From: Deltaproteobacteria bacterium
GTDB taxonomy: Bacteria > Myxococcota > Kuafuiibacteriia > Kuafuiibacteriales > Kuafuiibacteriaceae
Assembly: GCA_016703535.1 (NCBI GenBank)
Contig: JADJBV010000001.1
Coordinates: 2,046,001 to 2,110,000 of the forward strand
Direction of reading: 5' to 3'
Length of the DNA: 64,000 nucleotides
This document shows positions 32,252-40,105 of the stretch, piece by piece. The notes below the pieces were generated by a model. It had not been told where the DNA came from and made no database searches. It saw nothing but the letters and a program-made list of their open reading frames with translations. The translations under genes were made by a program, and so were the position numbers. Position 1 is the first letter of the stretch. Each line of letters begins with the position of its first letter.

Positions 32252-32853
32252 AGGATCCGTTGTTCGCGCCCCGCCCGGCCCTCGGGGCCCTGGAGTTGGC
32301 CACCGTCGCCCGGGGCATCGTGGCCCTCGATCAGATGGTGAAACGCGCCGAAAACACGGTGGTCGCGGCCCGCACCTTGTCCCCGGGCCGATACTTCATC
32401 CTGTTGTCGGGCAACGTCGCCGAGATCGAAGAAGCGATGGACGCCGGCAGGGAGGCCGCCGCCGAAGATCGGGTCGACGAGCTGATCCTCCGGGATCCCC
32501 ACCCGGGCCTGCGGGCCGCTTTGGGCGATCAGCTGGCGACCGAGTGGCAGGAGTCCTTGGCGATCGTCGAGACCAGCAGCTTGGCCTCGGCCCTGACCGC
32601 GGTCGACGTTTGCCTCAAGGGCGCCGACGTCGAGCTGCTGGAGCTGCGGCTCGGGGCCGGGCTGACCGGCAAAGGGGTCTTTACGCTGACCGGCAGCCTG
32701 CCGATGATCCAGGCGGTGAAGGACCTGGTGGCCCGGGCCATCCCCTTCGAGCGGCTGATCCGCCTGGAGGTGATCGCCCAGCCCCACCCGGACCTGCCTC
32801 GGCACCTCCTGGGCGCCGAAGGGGCCCGGCCCCGGGGCCCCCGGCCGGTGTGA
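32248..32853 (+). CDS. BMC-T shell protein (tandem BMC domain trimer, HO-T1-like)
   Basis: A 201-residue protein with two BMC domains: residues ~10-100 (LGALELATVARGIVALDQMVKRAENTVV, GRYFILLSGNVAEIEEAMDAGREAA) and ~105-190 (LAIVETSSLASALTAVDVCLKGADVELLELRLGAGLTGKGVFTLTG). From memory it matches the T1 trimer of the Haliangium ochraceum shell, and it differs strongly from the first BMC-T in the operon. The GTG start overlaps the lipoprotein stop (GTGA). Last gene of the BMC operon; 96 bases separate it from the sigma factor gene. Confidence 0.9.
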   Translation: MKDPLFAPRPALGALELATVARGIVALDQMVKRAENTVVAARTLSPGRYFILLSGNVAEIEEAMDAGREAAAEDRVDELILRDPHPGLRAALGDQLATEWQESLAIVETSSLASALTAVDVCLKGADVELLELRLGAGLTGKGVFTLTGSLPMIQAVKDLVARAIPFERLIRLEVIAQPHPDLPRHLLGAEGARPRGPRPV

Positions 32854-32949
32854 GCGCCCTCACCAAGCCATTGAAATCACGCGTGTTTTTGGCGACTCCC
32901 TCAGGCCGCGCAACTCCCACGAATTCCAGGGGTTGAGGAGACAGGCCCC

Positions 32950-33513
32950 GTGGAAGCAGACGATGACGCCGCCTTGATGGCGACCTTCGTGGCGACCCGG
33001 GACCGTCGGGTCTACACCGTGTTGTTCGATCGCCACCACCGCTCGATCCTCCGCCACGTGCAGCGTTACGTGCGGGAGCCCGGCCAGGCCGAGGAGCTGA
33101 CTCAAGACGTGTTCGTCCGCGTCTATCGGACCAAACAGTACGAACCCAAGACCAAGTTCAAGACCTGGTTGTTCCGAGTGGCGACCAACGTCTGCCTCAA
33201 CGAGCTGCGGCGGCCCGAGCGGCGGGAGAAGTTCGACGTGATCGAAGAAGGACGAGAGCCGAAGGGTGACGGGCCGAGCCCCGAAGGCAACGTGGCCGGC
33301 AAAGAGCTGGCGCTGCGACTGGAGCAGGCCTTGGCCAAGTTGCCCCCCAACCAGCGGGCCGCGTTTTTGTTGGCGCGGCAAGATCAACTTTCCCACGAGG
33401 AGATCGCCCAGACCTTGGACACCACGGTCTCGGCGGTGAAGTCGCTGATCCACCGGGCCCTGGAGGCCTTGAGGCGGGATCTGTCCGAGGTGCAGATGGA
33501 GGCCGGGTCATGA
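32950..33513 (+). CDS. ECF-type RNA polymerase sigma factor
   Basis: A 187-residue sigma-70 family protein with region 2 (VLFDRHHRSILRHVQRYVREPGQAEELTQDVFVRVYR, KFKTWLFRVATNVCLNELRR) and region 4 (LPPNQRAAFLLARQDQLSHEEIAQTLDTTVSAVKSLIHRALEALRR). It would direct transcription of a small envelope regulon. The GTG start at 32950 follows a TTGAGGAGA Shine-Dalgarno region. It overlaps the zinc-binding anti-sigma gene by 4 bases, the usual arrangement. Targets are not visible. Confidence 0.92.
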   Translation: MEADDDAALMATFVATRDRRVYTVLFDRHHRSILRHVQRYVREPGQAEELTQDVFVRVYRTKQYEPKTKFKTWLFRVATNVCLNELRRPERREKFDVIEEGREPKGDGPSPEGNVAGKELALRLEQALAKLPPNQRAAFLLARQDQLSHEEIAQTLDTTVSAVKSLIHRALEALRRDLSEVQMEAGS

Positions 33514-33998
33514 GTGAACATCACTTGGGCGAAGAGCTGCTGGCGATGGCCGAAGGCGGCGGGGCCTTGAGCGAGGCCCGTCGACACGAACTCCACCAAC
33601 ACCTGGGCAGCTGCTCGGCTTGTCAGGCCGCGGTCGCCGAAACCCAGCGGGTGTTGGCCATGGTCGAGAAGTTGCCATCGCTGGAGCCCAGCCCGGCTTT
33701 TGCGCGGGCCCTCTCCACGCGCCTCGATCAGCTGGACGCCGAAGCCGAGGACACCTTCTGGGCTCGGCTCAAGGCCGCCCTGACCTTGCCGCGTTTGGCC
33801 GGCGCCATGGCCTTGGCGGCGGCGGTGGTCCTGGGCGTCCTGTTGCTGAAGCCAACCCCAGAGCCCAACGAAAGCCTGGAGGTCTTGGAGTTCGCCGAAC
33901 ACCTGGAGCTTTACCAAGATCTGGAGCTGCTCGAGGACCTCGACGTGCTCGAGGATCTGGAGGCGATCGAGGCCTTGGAGGCCGGAGAGCCCGGATGA
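33510..33998 (+). CDS. Zinc-finger anti-sigma factor with acidic extracytoplasmic tail
   Basis: A 162-residue single-pass protein. The N-terminal anti-sigma domain contains RRHELHQHLGSCSACQ, the His-x3-Cys-x2-Cys zinc motif that binds ECF sigma factors. One membrane segment (AMALAAAVVLGVLLL, residues ~95-110) follows. The extracytoplasmic tail (about 45 residues) is Glu/Asp/Leu-rich with repeating LE-x-LE units (ESLEVLEFAEHLELY, LELLEDLDVLEDLEAIEAL). It should hold the sigma factor at the membrane until a signal releases it. It overlaps both neighbours by 4 bases. Confidence 0.88.
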   Translation: MSEHHLGEELLAMAEGGGALSEARRHELHQHLGSCSACQAAVAETQRVLAMVEKLPSLEPSPAFARALSTRLDQLDAEAEDTFWARLKAALTLPRLAGAMALAAAVVLGVLLLKPTPEPNESLEVLEFAEHLELYQDLELLEDLDVLEDLEAIEALEAGEPG

Positions 33999-34246
33999 AG
34001 GCCTGGATCGCCAGCGGCTTGGGGTTGGTGGTGTTCGCGCCGGCCTTGGTGATGGCGGGCCCTGGGACTCCGCCCCCTCGGGGCACCCGGACCGCCAGCG
34101 TGGGTGCGGTCCGGACCTCCACCGTGGCCAGCTCGGCCTTGGATCGGGAGTTGGCCAAATACCTGGTGTTGCTCGAGTCGTGGGACGACCTGAAGGACCT
34201 GGAGCTCCTCGAGCTCCTGCCCGTGTTGGAGGATGAAGATGAATAA
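33995..34246 (+). CDS. Small exported protein with acidic C-terminus
   Basis: An 83-residue protein with a signal peptide (MKAWIASGLGLVVFAPALVMAG) and a C-terminal acidic helix (DLKDLELLELLPVLEDEDE) that echoes the tail of the anti-sigma factor. The ATG overlaps the anti-sigma stop (ATGA). Its end overlaps the next gene by 8 bases. No family recognised. Its position and charge suggest that it works with the basic protein encoded next. Confidence 0.7.
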   Translation: MKAWIASGLGLVVFAPALVMAGPGTPPPRGTRTASVGAVRTSTVASSALDRELAKYLVLLESWDDLKDLELLELLPVLEDEDE

Positions 34247-34727
34247 GCCGATCGCTCTGCTCTTTTTGGTCGGTCTCCTTTCGGCCCCCAGCACCGCCTC
34301 GGCCCAAGAGCCGAACGCCGAAGCGCTGGAGCGGGTGCAGAAGTTGTCGCCCGAAGAACGGGCCCGGCTGGTGGCGCGGCTGGAGCGGCTGAAGTTGATG
34401 CCGCCCGAGGAGCGGGCCGCCTTGATGGCCCGGGCCGAACGGTATCGGGCGATGAACGGCGAGGAGCGGGCCCAGCTGCGGGAGGCCCGGCAGCGTTTTC
34501 AGGCGTTGTCGCCCCGGGAACGGACCACCATCGAACGCAACCACGCTCGTTTCCGAGAGTTGCCCCCGGAGCGCCAAAAGGAGCTGCGCCAGGCGGCCAA
34601 GCGGATCCGGGCCTTGCCCCCGGCCGAACGCCGTCAGCTCCTGATCAAGGTGAACAAGTGGCGCAACATGTCCGACAACGAACGCAAGGAGGCGCGGCAA
34701 CGTTTCCGGGATCGCCGGGGCCGTTGA
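34239..34727 (+). CDS. Exported DUF3106-like basic helical repeat protein
   Basis: A 162-residue protein with signal peptide MNKPIALLFLVGLLSAPSTASAQ. The mature part is made of repeating ~20-residue helices with the pattern LSPEERARLVARLERLK, MPPEERAALMARAERYR, LPPERQKELRQAAKRIR, typical of DUF3106. It is strongly Arg/Glu-rich with net positive charge, ending RQRFRDRRGR. ATG 34239 was chosen because GGAGG lies six bases upstream; ATG 34233 abuts the GGAGG. Last gene of the sigma factor operon and a plausible target or sensor of it. Confidence 0.8.
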   Translation: MNKPIALLFLVGLLSAPSTASAQEPNAEALERVQKLSPEERARLVARLERLKLMPPEERAALMARAERYRAMNGEERAQLREARQRFQALSPRERTTIERNHARFRELPPERQKELRQAAKRIRALPPAERRQLLIKVNKWRNMSDNERKEARQRFRDRRGR

Positions 34728-35808
34728 TCAGCTCGCCGGGAACTTGAGGCGAAGGACCCCGGGGCAATCGGCGCAAGTCCCCTCCACCTCCCGAAACTGG
34801 GCCGTACACCGAGGACAATAGGCGACCGCGTCCCGGCTCTCTTTGGCCGGGGCCCGCAACAAGTCGTCGGGCACCAAGCCGGCCCGACGGAGGGCCTCGA
34901 TCCTGGTGGTGCAAAAACTGAGCGCGACCGGGCTCAGGGGCGGATCGGAGCGGGTGCTGGAGCCTCCGCCAACGCCCTTCGGCGAAGTGATGGAAGGCCT
35001 CGGGCTCGAGCAGCACCTGGGCCACCACCAGCGGATCATGATCGGCGAGGAGATCTCGGCCGAGCCAGGCCCGGGCCCGGGCCGCCGCCGGGAAAGAGAA
35101 GACCACCATCGCCACCTTCATGGCCCGATCGGCGGTGAGCTCCGGGTAGAACTTCTTGTGGAGCCGATAGAGCTCGACCCAGGTCACCACCAACAACCCC
35201 GCCCCGATCGCCAAGGCCCAGGGCCCCCAGTGCGACAACTCGGGCACCAAAAAGAACACCGCGGTGCCGCCGATCAACAGCCAGGGGAGCAGGTTGCCGA
35301 TCACGTGAAGGTGTCGGGTGGCGCCTCGGTACAAGGCCAGGCGTGCGTTCACTTGCTCGGGATCATGGCGCTGCTCGAGGTGGGCCTCGAGCACCCCTTG
35401 ACGTTGGTCGGCCGGCACCTCTCCCCAACGACGAATGGTCTTGGCCAAGGCAAAGGCAGCGATCGGGCTGCTGCAGCGAACGCGCCAGGATCCGGCCTGG
35501 ACCTCTTTGCCCTCGGCCGCGGCCTGGCGGGCTTGTTCGGGCGATAACTCGAGCGCGCCAACCCAGACCCGATCTTCGGCGAAGTCCACCGGCCAGTCTT
35601 CCACCACGTGGATTTCGGGCAGGGGCGGCAGGGGCGATAGGATCAAGGCCCGGTGATCGGCGTTGCCCAGTGGGCCGTCGTGGGCGTCCACCGAAAACTG
35701 GCGCCGCCAGCCCCGCCGAAAACCGAAGGCGGTCCGACGCACCCAATAGACGCCCTCGAGGACGTGGAGGACCAGGAGCGTCAGGACCAGCGAAACCGCC
35801 GGGTTCAT
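34728..35808 (-). pseudogene. Frameshifted membrane protein with C-terminal zinc ribbon
   Basis: From ATG 35808 (overlapping the upstream stop as ATGA) the frame encodes an N-terminal membrane anchor (PAVSLVLTLLVLHVLEGVYW), a soluble beta-rich part, two further membrane helices (HVIGNLLPWLLIGGTAVFFLVPEL, WALAIGAGLLVVTWVELYRL) and a helical stretch to LLEPEAFHHFAEGRW. Good coding sequence then moves to another frame, ending SPVALSFCTTRIEALRRAGLVPDDLL and a zinc ribbon CPRC...CADC at 34728. The switch is at about 34930-34990 and needs one base removed or two added. Either an assembly error or true inactivation. Family unknown. Confidence 0.55.
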
Positions 35809-36713
35809 GCGGTCGGGTTCGGATCCTTCTTGCCGGTGAACAACTTCTTGATGCCGCCCAAAGCCGCGATCACCGCGACCACGATCAGCTTGGCGCCCTT
35901 CTTGAAGAACGCCAAAGCCCCGGCCAAAAGCCCGGTCTTGACGGCCACCGCCCCGACGCCGCCGGCCACCAGCGCGACCAGGCCGTATTCGGCGATCTTG
36001 TCGCCTTCGCGGTAGGAGGCGTAGGTCTCTTGCTCCACGAAGGTGAAGCTCTCCATGGCGCTGCGGAAGGCGGGCAAGGTGGCCTCGAGCAGCTCGGGAT
36101 CGGTCACCAAGATCACCCGCATCACGCCCTTGCGGCCCAAAATTCGAGTATTGAAGTTGACGCTGGTGCCGCTGGCGGAGCGGAGCCGGTGGGCCCACTC
36201 CAGTTGTTTGGTCTGCTCGTTGTAGCGCGGCGGGATGGCCCAGCCGTCGAAGTGCAGCTCTTCGAGGCCGTGTTCGCGCCGCTCTTCGTTGGAGCCGAGC
36301 AAGTTGTCGCTCATCTCGGTGGCCATCTTTTGGGCGTCGAGTTCGTCCTTGTCGTCGTCTTTGACGAAGCCGATGTCGTCGAAGAAAAAGACCACGAACC
36401 AGTCCATGTTTTTGGTGGCCAACAAACCGAGCTCTTGCTTCGAGGTCAGGTTGCCCATGGCCTCGACCAGCCGAGACGCTTCGGCGGCGCCCAAAAAGCG
36501 CATCTCCGCCGGGATGTTCATGGTGGCCCGGGTGCCCAACTTGGCGACGCCTTCGTTTTGCCAGGCGAAGGCCGCCAAGGCCTTTTCACTTTCGGCAGCC
36601 TCCGCCGCCGCCGCCGCCGCCGGGTCCACCGCCGGTGGGGGCGGTTCCTGCGCGAAGGCCGCCGATCCGGAGGTGAGGAGGAGTGATGAAATCAGCAGCT
36701 GGGGGGCACGCAT
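35805..36713 (-). CDS. DUF2167 family membrane protein
   Basis: A 302-residue protein with a cleavable signal peptide (MRAPQLLISSLLLTSGSAAFAQ). A Pro/Ala-rich linker and a periplasmic domain follow, with the DUF2167 pattern (ATMNIPAEMRFLGAAEASRL, MDWFVVFFFDDIGFVKDDD, WAIPPRYNEQTKQLEWAHRLRS). Two C-terminal membrane segments lie near residues 245-290. DUF2167 proteins are widespread inner-membrane proteins without an established function. The ATG at 36713 gives the proper signal peptide. It overlaps the downstream frameshifted gene by 4 bases. Confidence 0.82.
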   Translation of the reverse strand: MRAPQLLISSLLLTSGSAAFAQEPPPPAVDPAAAAAAEAAESEKALAAFAWQNEGVAKLGTRATMNIPAEMRFLGAAEASRLVEAMGNLTSKQELGLLATKNMDWFVVFFFDDIGFVKDDDKDELDAQKMATEMSDNLLGSNEERREHGLEELHFDGWAIPPRYNEQTKQLEWAHRLRSASGTSVNFNTRILGRKGVMRVILVTDPELLEATLPAFRSAMESFTFVEQETYASYREGDKIAEYGLVALVAGGVGAVAVKTGLLAGALAFFKKGAKLIVVAVIAALGGIKKLFTGKKDPNPTA

Positions 36714-36753
36714 GGGGCAGGAGCTTGCCAGAGGGCCGGGCCGAAAAGCGAGG

Positions 36754-37968
36754 TCAGCCCCGGCCAGAAACGGTGTCGGCGGCGCCGTGTTTTTGATCAC
36801 TTTTGCCCCGGGTCCAGCGGGCCAGCAGTTCGGGGGCCCCCGGCAGCGCCCCGACCACGGCAAAAACCAACTCGGCCCGGCTGGGCTGAAGGAGTTGGCG
36901 CTGGAGCCCTTGGGCCAGGGCCAAACGAGCCCGAAATCGCCGGCGAAAGGCCCGATCCCAGGCCGAAACCACCCGGGCCTGGGTTTCGGGATCGGGCGTC
37001 CGGGCGGCCGGTCCGAGGAGGTCCGCCAGCGCCAGCCCCGACTCCAAGGCCATGGCCTGACCGTCGCCCGCCAACGGGGCGATCACCCCCGCGGCGTCCC
37101 CTACAAAAAGGACCCCGTCTTTGCTGGTCTCTTTGGCGAAAAACGGGACCTGGGCCACCGCCAGCGCTTCTCCACAAGGTTCGAGCTCAGCCCAACGTTC
37201 CCGCAGGCTCGCGCTGCGGTCTTGCAAGACAACTTGCAGTTTGGACCAGTCGCTGCCGTCCAGCTCGCCCAACACCCGGGACTCCAACAACATGCAGACG
37301 TTGACCACCCCACCTTCGACGAAACTCATGCCGCAGTAGCCGCCGTCGAAGGTGTGGATCTCGACGTGGCCCTGAAGTTTGGCCCCGAGCCGAGGTGACG
37401 GGCGGTGATGGCGCTTGAGCCCGACGAAGGGGGATCGGAGTGAGGCGAAGGGCCGATCGAGGAGGTGATCGATCCGGGCCCGCCGCCCGTAGGCGCCGAT
37501 CACCCAACCGGCCTCTAGGCTACGGCGCTGGAGCTCACCGCCCGGCCCTCGTTCGCGGAGGGTGACGGTCCGCCCCGTTGGCGTCGGGACCATCACCTCG
37601 ACCTCGGCCCGGCAGAAGAGCGCCGCCCCTTCGGACACGGCGTGTTCGACCAGGTGTTGATCCAGAACCCGCCGGCTCACGCCCTGCCCTTCTCCGGGCA
37701 AGGCCAGCTCGATCTGCTTGCCCCCCGCCGAACAGAAGCGGGCCCGGCCGATCGCCGCGGGCCCCAAGGCCTTGAGGGTGGACCAAACGCCCAAAGTGGA
37801 GAGGAGACCCACGCTTTCGGGCGAAAGGAACTCACCGCAGACCTTATCCCGCGGGTAGTCGCCTTTTTCGACGATCGCAACTCGCCAACCTTGACGGCAC
37901 AGACCAATCGCCAGGCTGGCTCCCGCCAACCCGCCGCCGATCACCAGGACGTCGTAGCGTTCAGCCAA
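36754..37968 (-). CDS. FAD-dependent oxidoreductase (geranylgeranyl-reductase/hydroxylase-like)
   Basis: A 404-residue flavoprotein. The N-terminal dinucleotide-binding motif DVLVIGGGLAGASLAIGLCRQGWRVAIVEKG is clear, followed by DKVCGEFLSPESV, and the C-terminal FAD motif DGVLFVGDAAGVIAPLAGDGQAMALESG. This pattern is shared by geranylgeranyl reductases and group A monooxygenases. Overlapping the type III polyketide synthase by 8 bases, it probably oxidises or reduces that enzyme's product, as in known alkylresorcinol/alkylpyrone quinone clusters (inference). Confidence 0.88.
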   Translation of the reverse strand: MAERYDVLVIGGGLAGASLAIGLCRQGWRVAIVEKGDYPRDKVCGEFLSPESVGLLSTLGVWSTLKALGPAAIGRARFCSAGGKQIELALPGEGQGVSRRVLDQHLVEHAVSEGAALFCRAEVEVMVPTPTGRTVTLRERGPGGELQRRSLEAGWVIGAYGRRARIDHLLDRPFASLRSPFVGLKRHHRPSPRLGAKLQGHVEIHTFDGGYCGMSFVEGGVVNVCMLLESRVLGELDGSDWSKLQVVLQDRSASLRERWAELEPCGEALAVAQVPFFAKETSKDGVLFVGDAAGVIAPLAGDGQAMALESGLALADLLGPAARTPDPETQARVVSAWDRAFRRRFRARLALAQGLQRQLLQPSRAELVFAVVGALPGAPELLARWTRGKSDQKHGAADTVSGRG

Positions 37969-39112
37969 GGTGGAGGAGCGCTCCTTCCAAAGTCAGACCG
38001 GGACCAAAGGCCAAGGCCAACACCGGGCCCCGCCGAGCCCGCATCCTCTCCAGCACGAAGAAGATGGTGGCGCTGGAGACGTTGCCGATGTCCCGCAAGG
38101 TCTGCAGGCTGGGCACCAGATCGGCCTCGTTCAAGCCCAAGGCCTCGCCGGCGGCGGTGACGATGCGTCGGCCACCGGGATGGATGGCCCAGCCTTTGAC
38201 GCCGTCTTTGCTCAAGCCGTGACGCTCCAAAAGAGCGGCGACGAAGGGCAAGGTGGCGGCCTCGATCGCCTCGGGGACCTCGGCGTCCAGGTGCATGACG
38301 AAGCCGTCATCGCCGATGGTCCAGGTCATGGACGCCTGGTATTCGGGCACCACCCGGCTGGCCCCACCCAACACGCGGCCCAGGCTGGGCCCGTGGCCGG
38401 CGAAGACCGCGGCGCCGGCGCCATCCCCAAAGAGGAGGTTGGGCAAAGCGGCCCGCAGCTCCAAGGTCCGCTGGACGTGGATCGAAGAGAGTTCGACCGC
38501 AACCTCGAGGACCACCGCGTCCGGATAGGCGCGTACGATGCGCTCGGCCGAGCGGAGGCCCGTGATCCCGGCGTAACAACCCATAAAGCCGACGATGGTC
38601 CGTTCCACGTCGGGCGACAGGCCCAACCTCTCGATCAAGGCGACGTCGGGGCCGGGCGCAAAAAAGCCGGTGCAGCTGGTCACGATCAGGTGCGTGACCC
38701 GCTTGGGATCGATCTTGGCGTCGGCCAGGGCTCGGCGCGCCGCGGCTTCGGCCAGCGGCACCACCTCGGCCTGATAGAGGGCCATCCGGGCGCCGGTGCT
38801 CGGCATCGGCGAAAGGTCCCAGGATTTGGGGAAAAACTTGAAGTCGGCGGGATCGGTGGCCTGGTAGTCGGCCAACACGGTGTAGCGATGTTCGACGCCC
38901 GAGGCCCGCACCAGCCGCTCCACCTTGGTGCCGAAGGAGGCGGGTGCACCTTGGGCAAAGGCGATCTGAGAGAGGAAGTGCGCAACTTGGGTGGTCCCCA
39001 CCATGTGGGGCGGGAGCGCGGTCCCCAAACCCAACAAATGAACCTCACCCATACCTTCACAACGCGCTTCGGCCAGGGCCCCTGGCAAGTCCTTTATTGG
39101 GACCAGTGACAT
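37961..39112 (-). CDS. Type III polyketide synthase (chalcone/stilbene synthase-like)
   Basis: A 383-residue thiolase-fold enzyme that extends an acyl-CoA starter with malonyl-CoA to make pyrones, resorcinols or phloroglucinols. The catalytic triad is visible: Cys179 in VGFMGCYAGITG, His311 in GWAIHPGGRRI and Asn344 in LRDIGNVSSATIFF. The TSCTGFFAPGPDVALIERLGL stretch is also typical. The start was kept at ATG 39112; ATG 39052 (MGEVHLLGLG) is a reasonable alternative. It lies 20 bases after the metalloprotease and overlaps the oxidoreductase gene. No methyltransferase lies beside it. Confidence 0.9.
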   Translation of the reverse strand: MSLVPIKDLPGALAEARCEGMGEVHLLGLGTALPPHMVGTTQVAHFLSQIAFAQGAPASFGTKVERLVRASGVEHRYTVLADYQATDPADFKFFPKSWDLSPMPSTGARMALYQAEVVPLAEAAARRALADAKIDPKRVTHLIVTSCTGFFAPGPDVALIERLGLSPDVERTIVGFMGCYAGITGLRSAERIVRAYPDAVVLEVAVELSSIHVQRTLELRAALPNLLFGDGAGAAVFAGHGPSLGRVLGGASRVVPEYQASMTWTIGDDGFVMHLDAEVPEAIEAATLPFVAALLERHGLSKDGVKGWAIHPGGRRIVTAAGEALGLNEADLVPSLQTLRDIGNVSSATIFFVLERMRARRGPVLALAFGPGLTLEGALLHLG

Positions 39113-39132
39113 AAACGCCCGCGGCGCAACGG

Positions 39133-39825
39133 TCAGCCTGAACCCAGATCACCGCGGGCCGAAGTCATGCGCGCCAACTCCGGGAAGAACTTCTGCAAGT
39201 TGGCTTGCCTGCGGGTGCCTGCCTCGTAGCCCTCCCGGATCGTCTTTTCGCGGAGTTCGGCTGAAAAATACTCGGGGTGGGGGTGGACTTGGATGGCGAG
39301 CAAAAAGCCACACAGGGGTTCGGCCTTGAGGCCCAGCTGCGCCAAAGACCAACCGGCGAAGTAGTCGGCCCGGGTCTCTTCGAGACGGCAGAGATCTTCG
39401 AGCTCCACTTTGCCCATCACCCGGCCCTCTCGATATTCGTTCCATCGTCGCGGTCGGTGGCCGATCTCGTGGGCGATGACTCCAACCTGAGTGTCCAAGT
39501 GGGCCGCCTGCTCGAGGAGGAACTCTTTGCCGACGTAGATGGTGCCACTTTGATCGATGGCGGCGATGGTCCCGGTGGACAGCAAAAATCGATAGTCACC
39601 CTCTTGATCGCCGGCCAAACGGGCCAACTTCAGGCGATAGGGGTGCAGTCGGGCCAACAGGTGGGCGCAGTCGGCGTCGTCTTGGTCGAGGACCTTGGGT
39701 TTGGGTCGGCCAAAGAGGTTGTCTTGGACCTGCTCACCAACCGATCCCGGCTCAGCCTTGCCCTGGGCCCACTGAACGCCGAAGGGGTTGCGGCCAACTC
39801 CACCGCCCTGGATGCGGGACGTCAC
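39133..39825 (-). CDS. Putative zinc metalloprotease
   Basis: A 230-residue soluble protein with no signal peptide. The zinc-binding motif HEIGH sits in QVGVIAHEIGHRPRRW (near residue 118) and a downstream Glu lies in LEETRADYFAGW, a pattern of M48-like and related peptidases (HExxH plus ExxxD). The rest is not recognised. A GTG start at 39825 lies 6 bases after TGTTATCAT, an extended -10 promoter element, with no Shine-Dalgarno, so the message is probably leaderless. It heads the unit with the type III PKS and oxidoreductase. Confidence 0.7.
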   Translation of the reverse strand: MTSRIQGGGVGRNPFGVQWAQGKAEPGSVGEQVQDNLFGRPKPKVLDQDDADCAHLLARLHPYRLKLARLAGDQEGDYRFLLSTGTIAAIDQSGTIYVGKEFLLEQAAHLDTQVGVIAHEIGHRPRRWNEYREGRVMGKVELEDLCRLEETRADYFAGWSLAQLGLKAEPLCGFLLAIQVHPHPEYFSAELREKTIREGYEAGTRRQANLQKFFPELARMTSARGDLGSG

Positions 39826-39831
39826 CGGTTC

Positions 39832-39840
39832 ATGATAACA
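39832..39840 (-). promoter_or_regulatory. Extended -10 promoter of the metalloprotease/PKS unit
   Basis: On the minus strand TG-T-TATCAT (TATCAT at 39837-39832) matches an extended -10 element at 5 of 6 positions. It ends 6 bases before the GTG start codon. No good -35 is present, which extended -10 promoters can tolerate. Confidence 0.5.
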
Positions 39841-39872
39841 AAACCGCGCGTTTCGGAAGCGCAGGGTTAGCC

Positions 39873-39960
39873 ATGGCCACCACCCCCACCGCCCACCCCG
39901 TCCGTCCGGACCAACTGCCGATCTGCCACCGGATCCGGCGGGAGGTCTTCATCCACCTCT
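39873..39960 (+). pseudogene. Possible remnant of a GNAT acetyltransferase N-terminus
   Basis: The reading frame from ATG 39873 gives RPDQLPICHRIRREVFIH, similar to the opening helix of GNAT acetyltransferases (typically ...CLAIRREVFV...). The similarity ends after about 28 residues, just before the tRNA promoter region. It could be a decayed gene fragment or chance. Confidence 0.25.
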
Positions 39961-40007
39961 GGCCTCGATTTCGGCCCGAGCTTTTGCTAGCGTCCGCCCC
40001 GTTCCAA

Positions 40008-40081
40008 GCACCTATAGCTCAACTGGATAGAGCACCGGACTTCGAATCCGGGGGTTGGGGGTTCAAGTCCCTCTGGGTGCG
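40008..40081 (+). tRNA. tRNA-Arg (anticodon TCG)
   Basis: A full cloverleaf is visible. Acceptor stem GCACCTA pairs with TGGGTGC; the D arm is AGCTC...GAGCA; the anticodon stem CCGGA/TCCGG has loop CTTCGAA (anticodon TCG, reading CGA); the T arm has GTTCAAGTC. The discriminator base is G. The CCA end is not encoded. No integrase or attachment-site duplication is seen nearby. Confidence 0.95.
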
Positions 40082-40105
40082 TTGCTTCTTCGTCAGGCTC
40101 GCGCG

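Noticed and set aside
40055..40105. ATG 40055 as the start of the small lipoprotein
   Set aside because: It lies inside the tRNA-Arg; GTG 40106 gives a proper lipoprotein signal.
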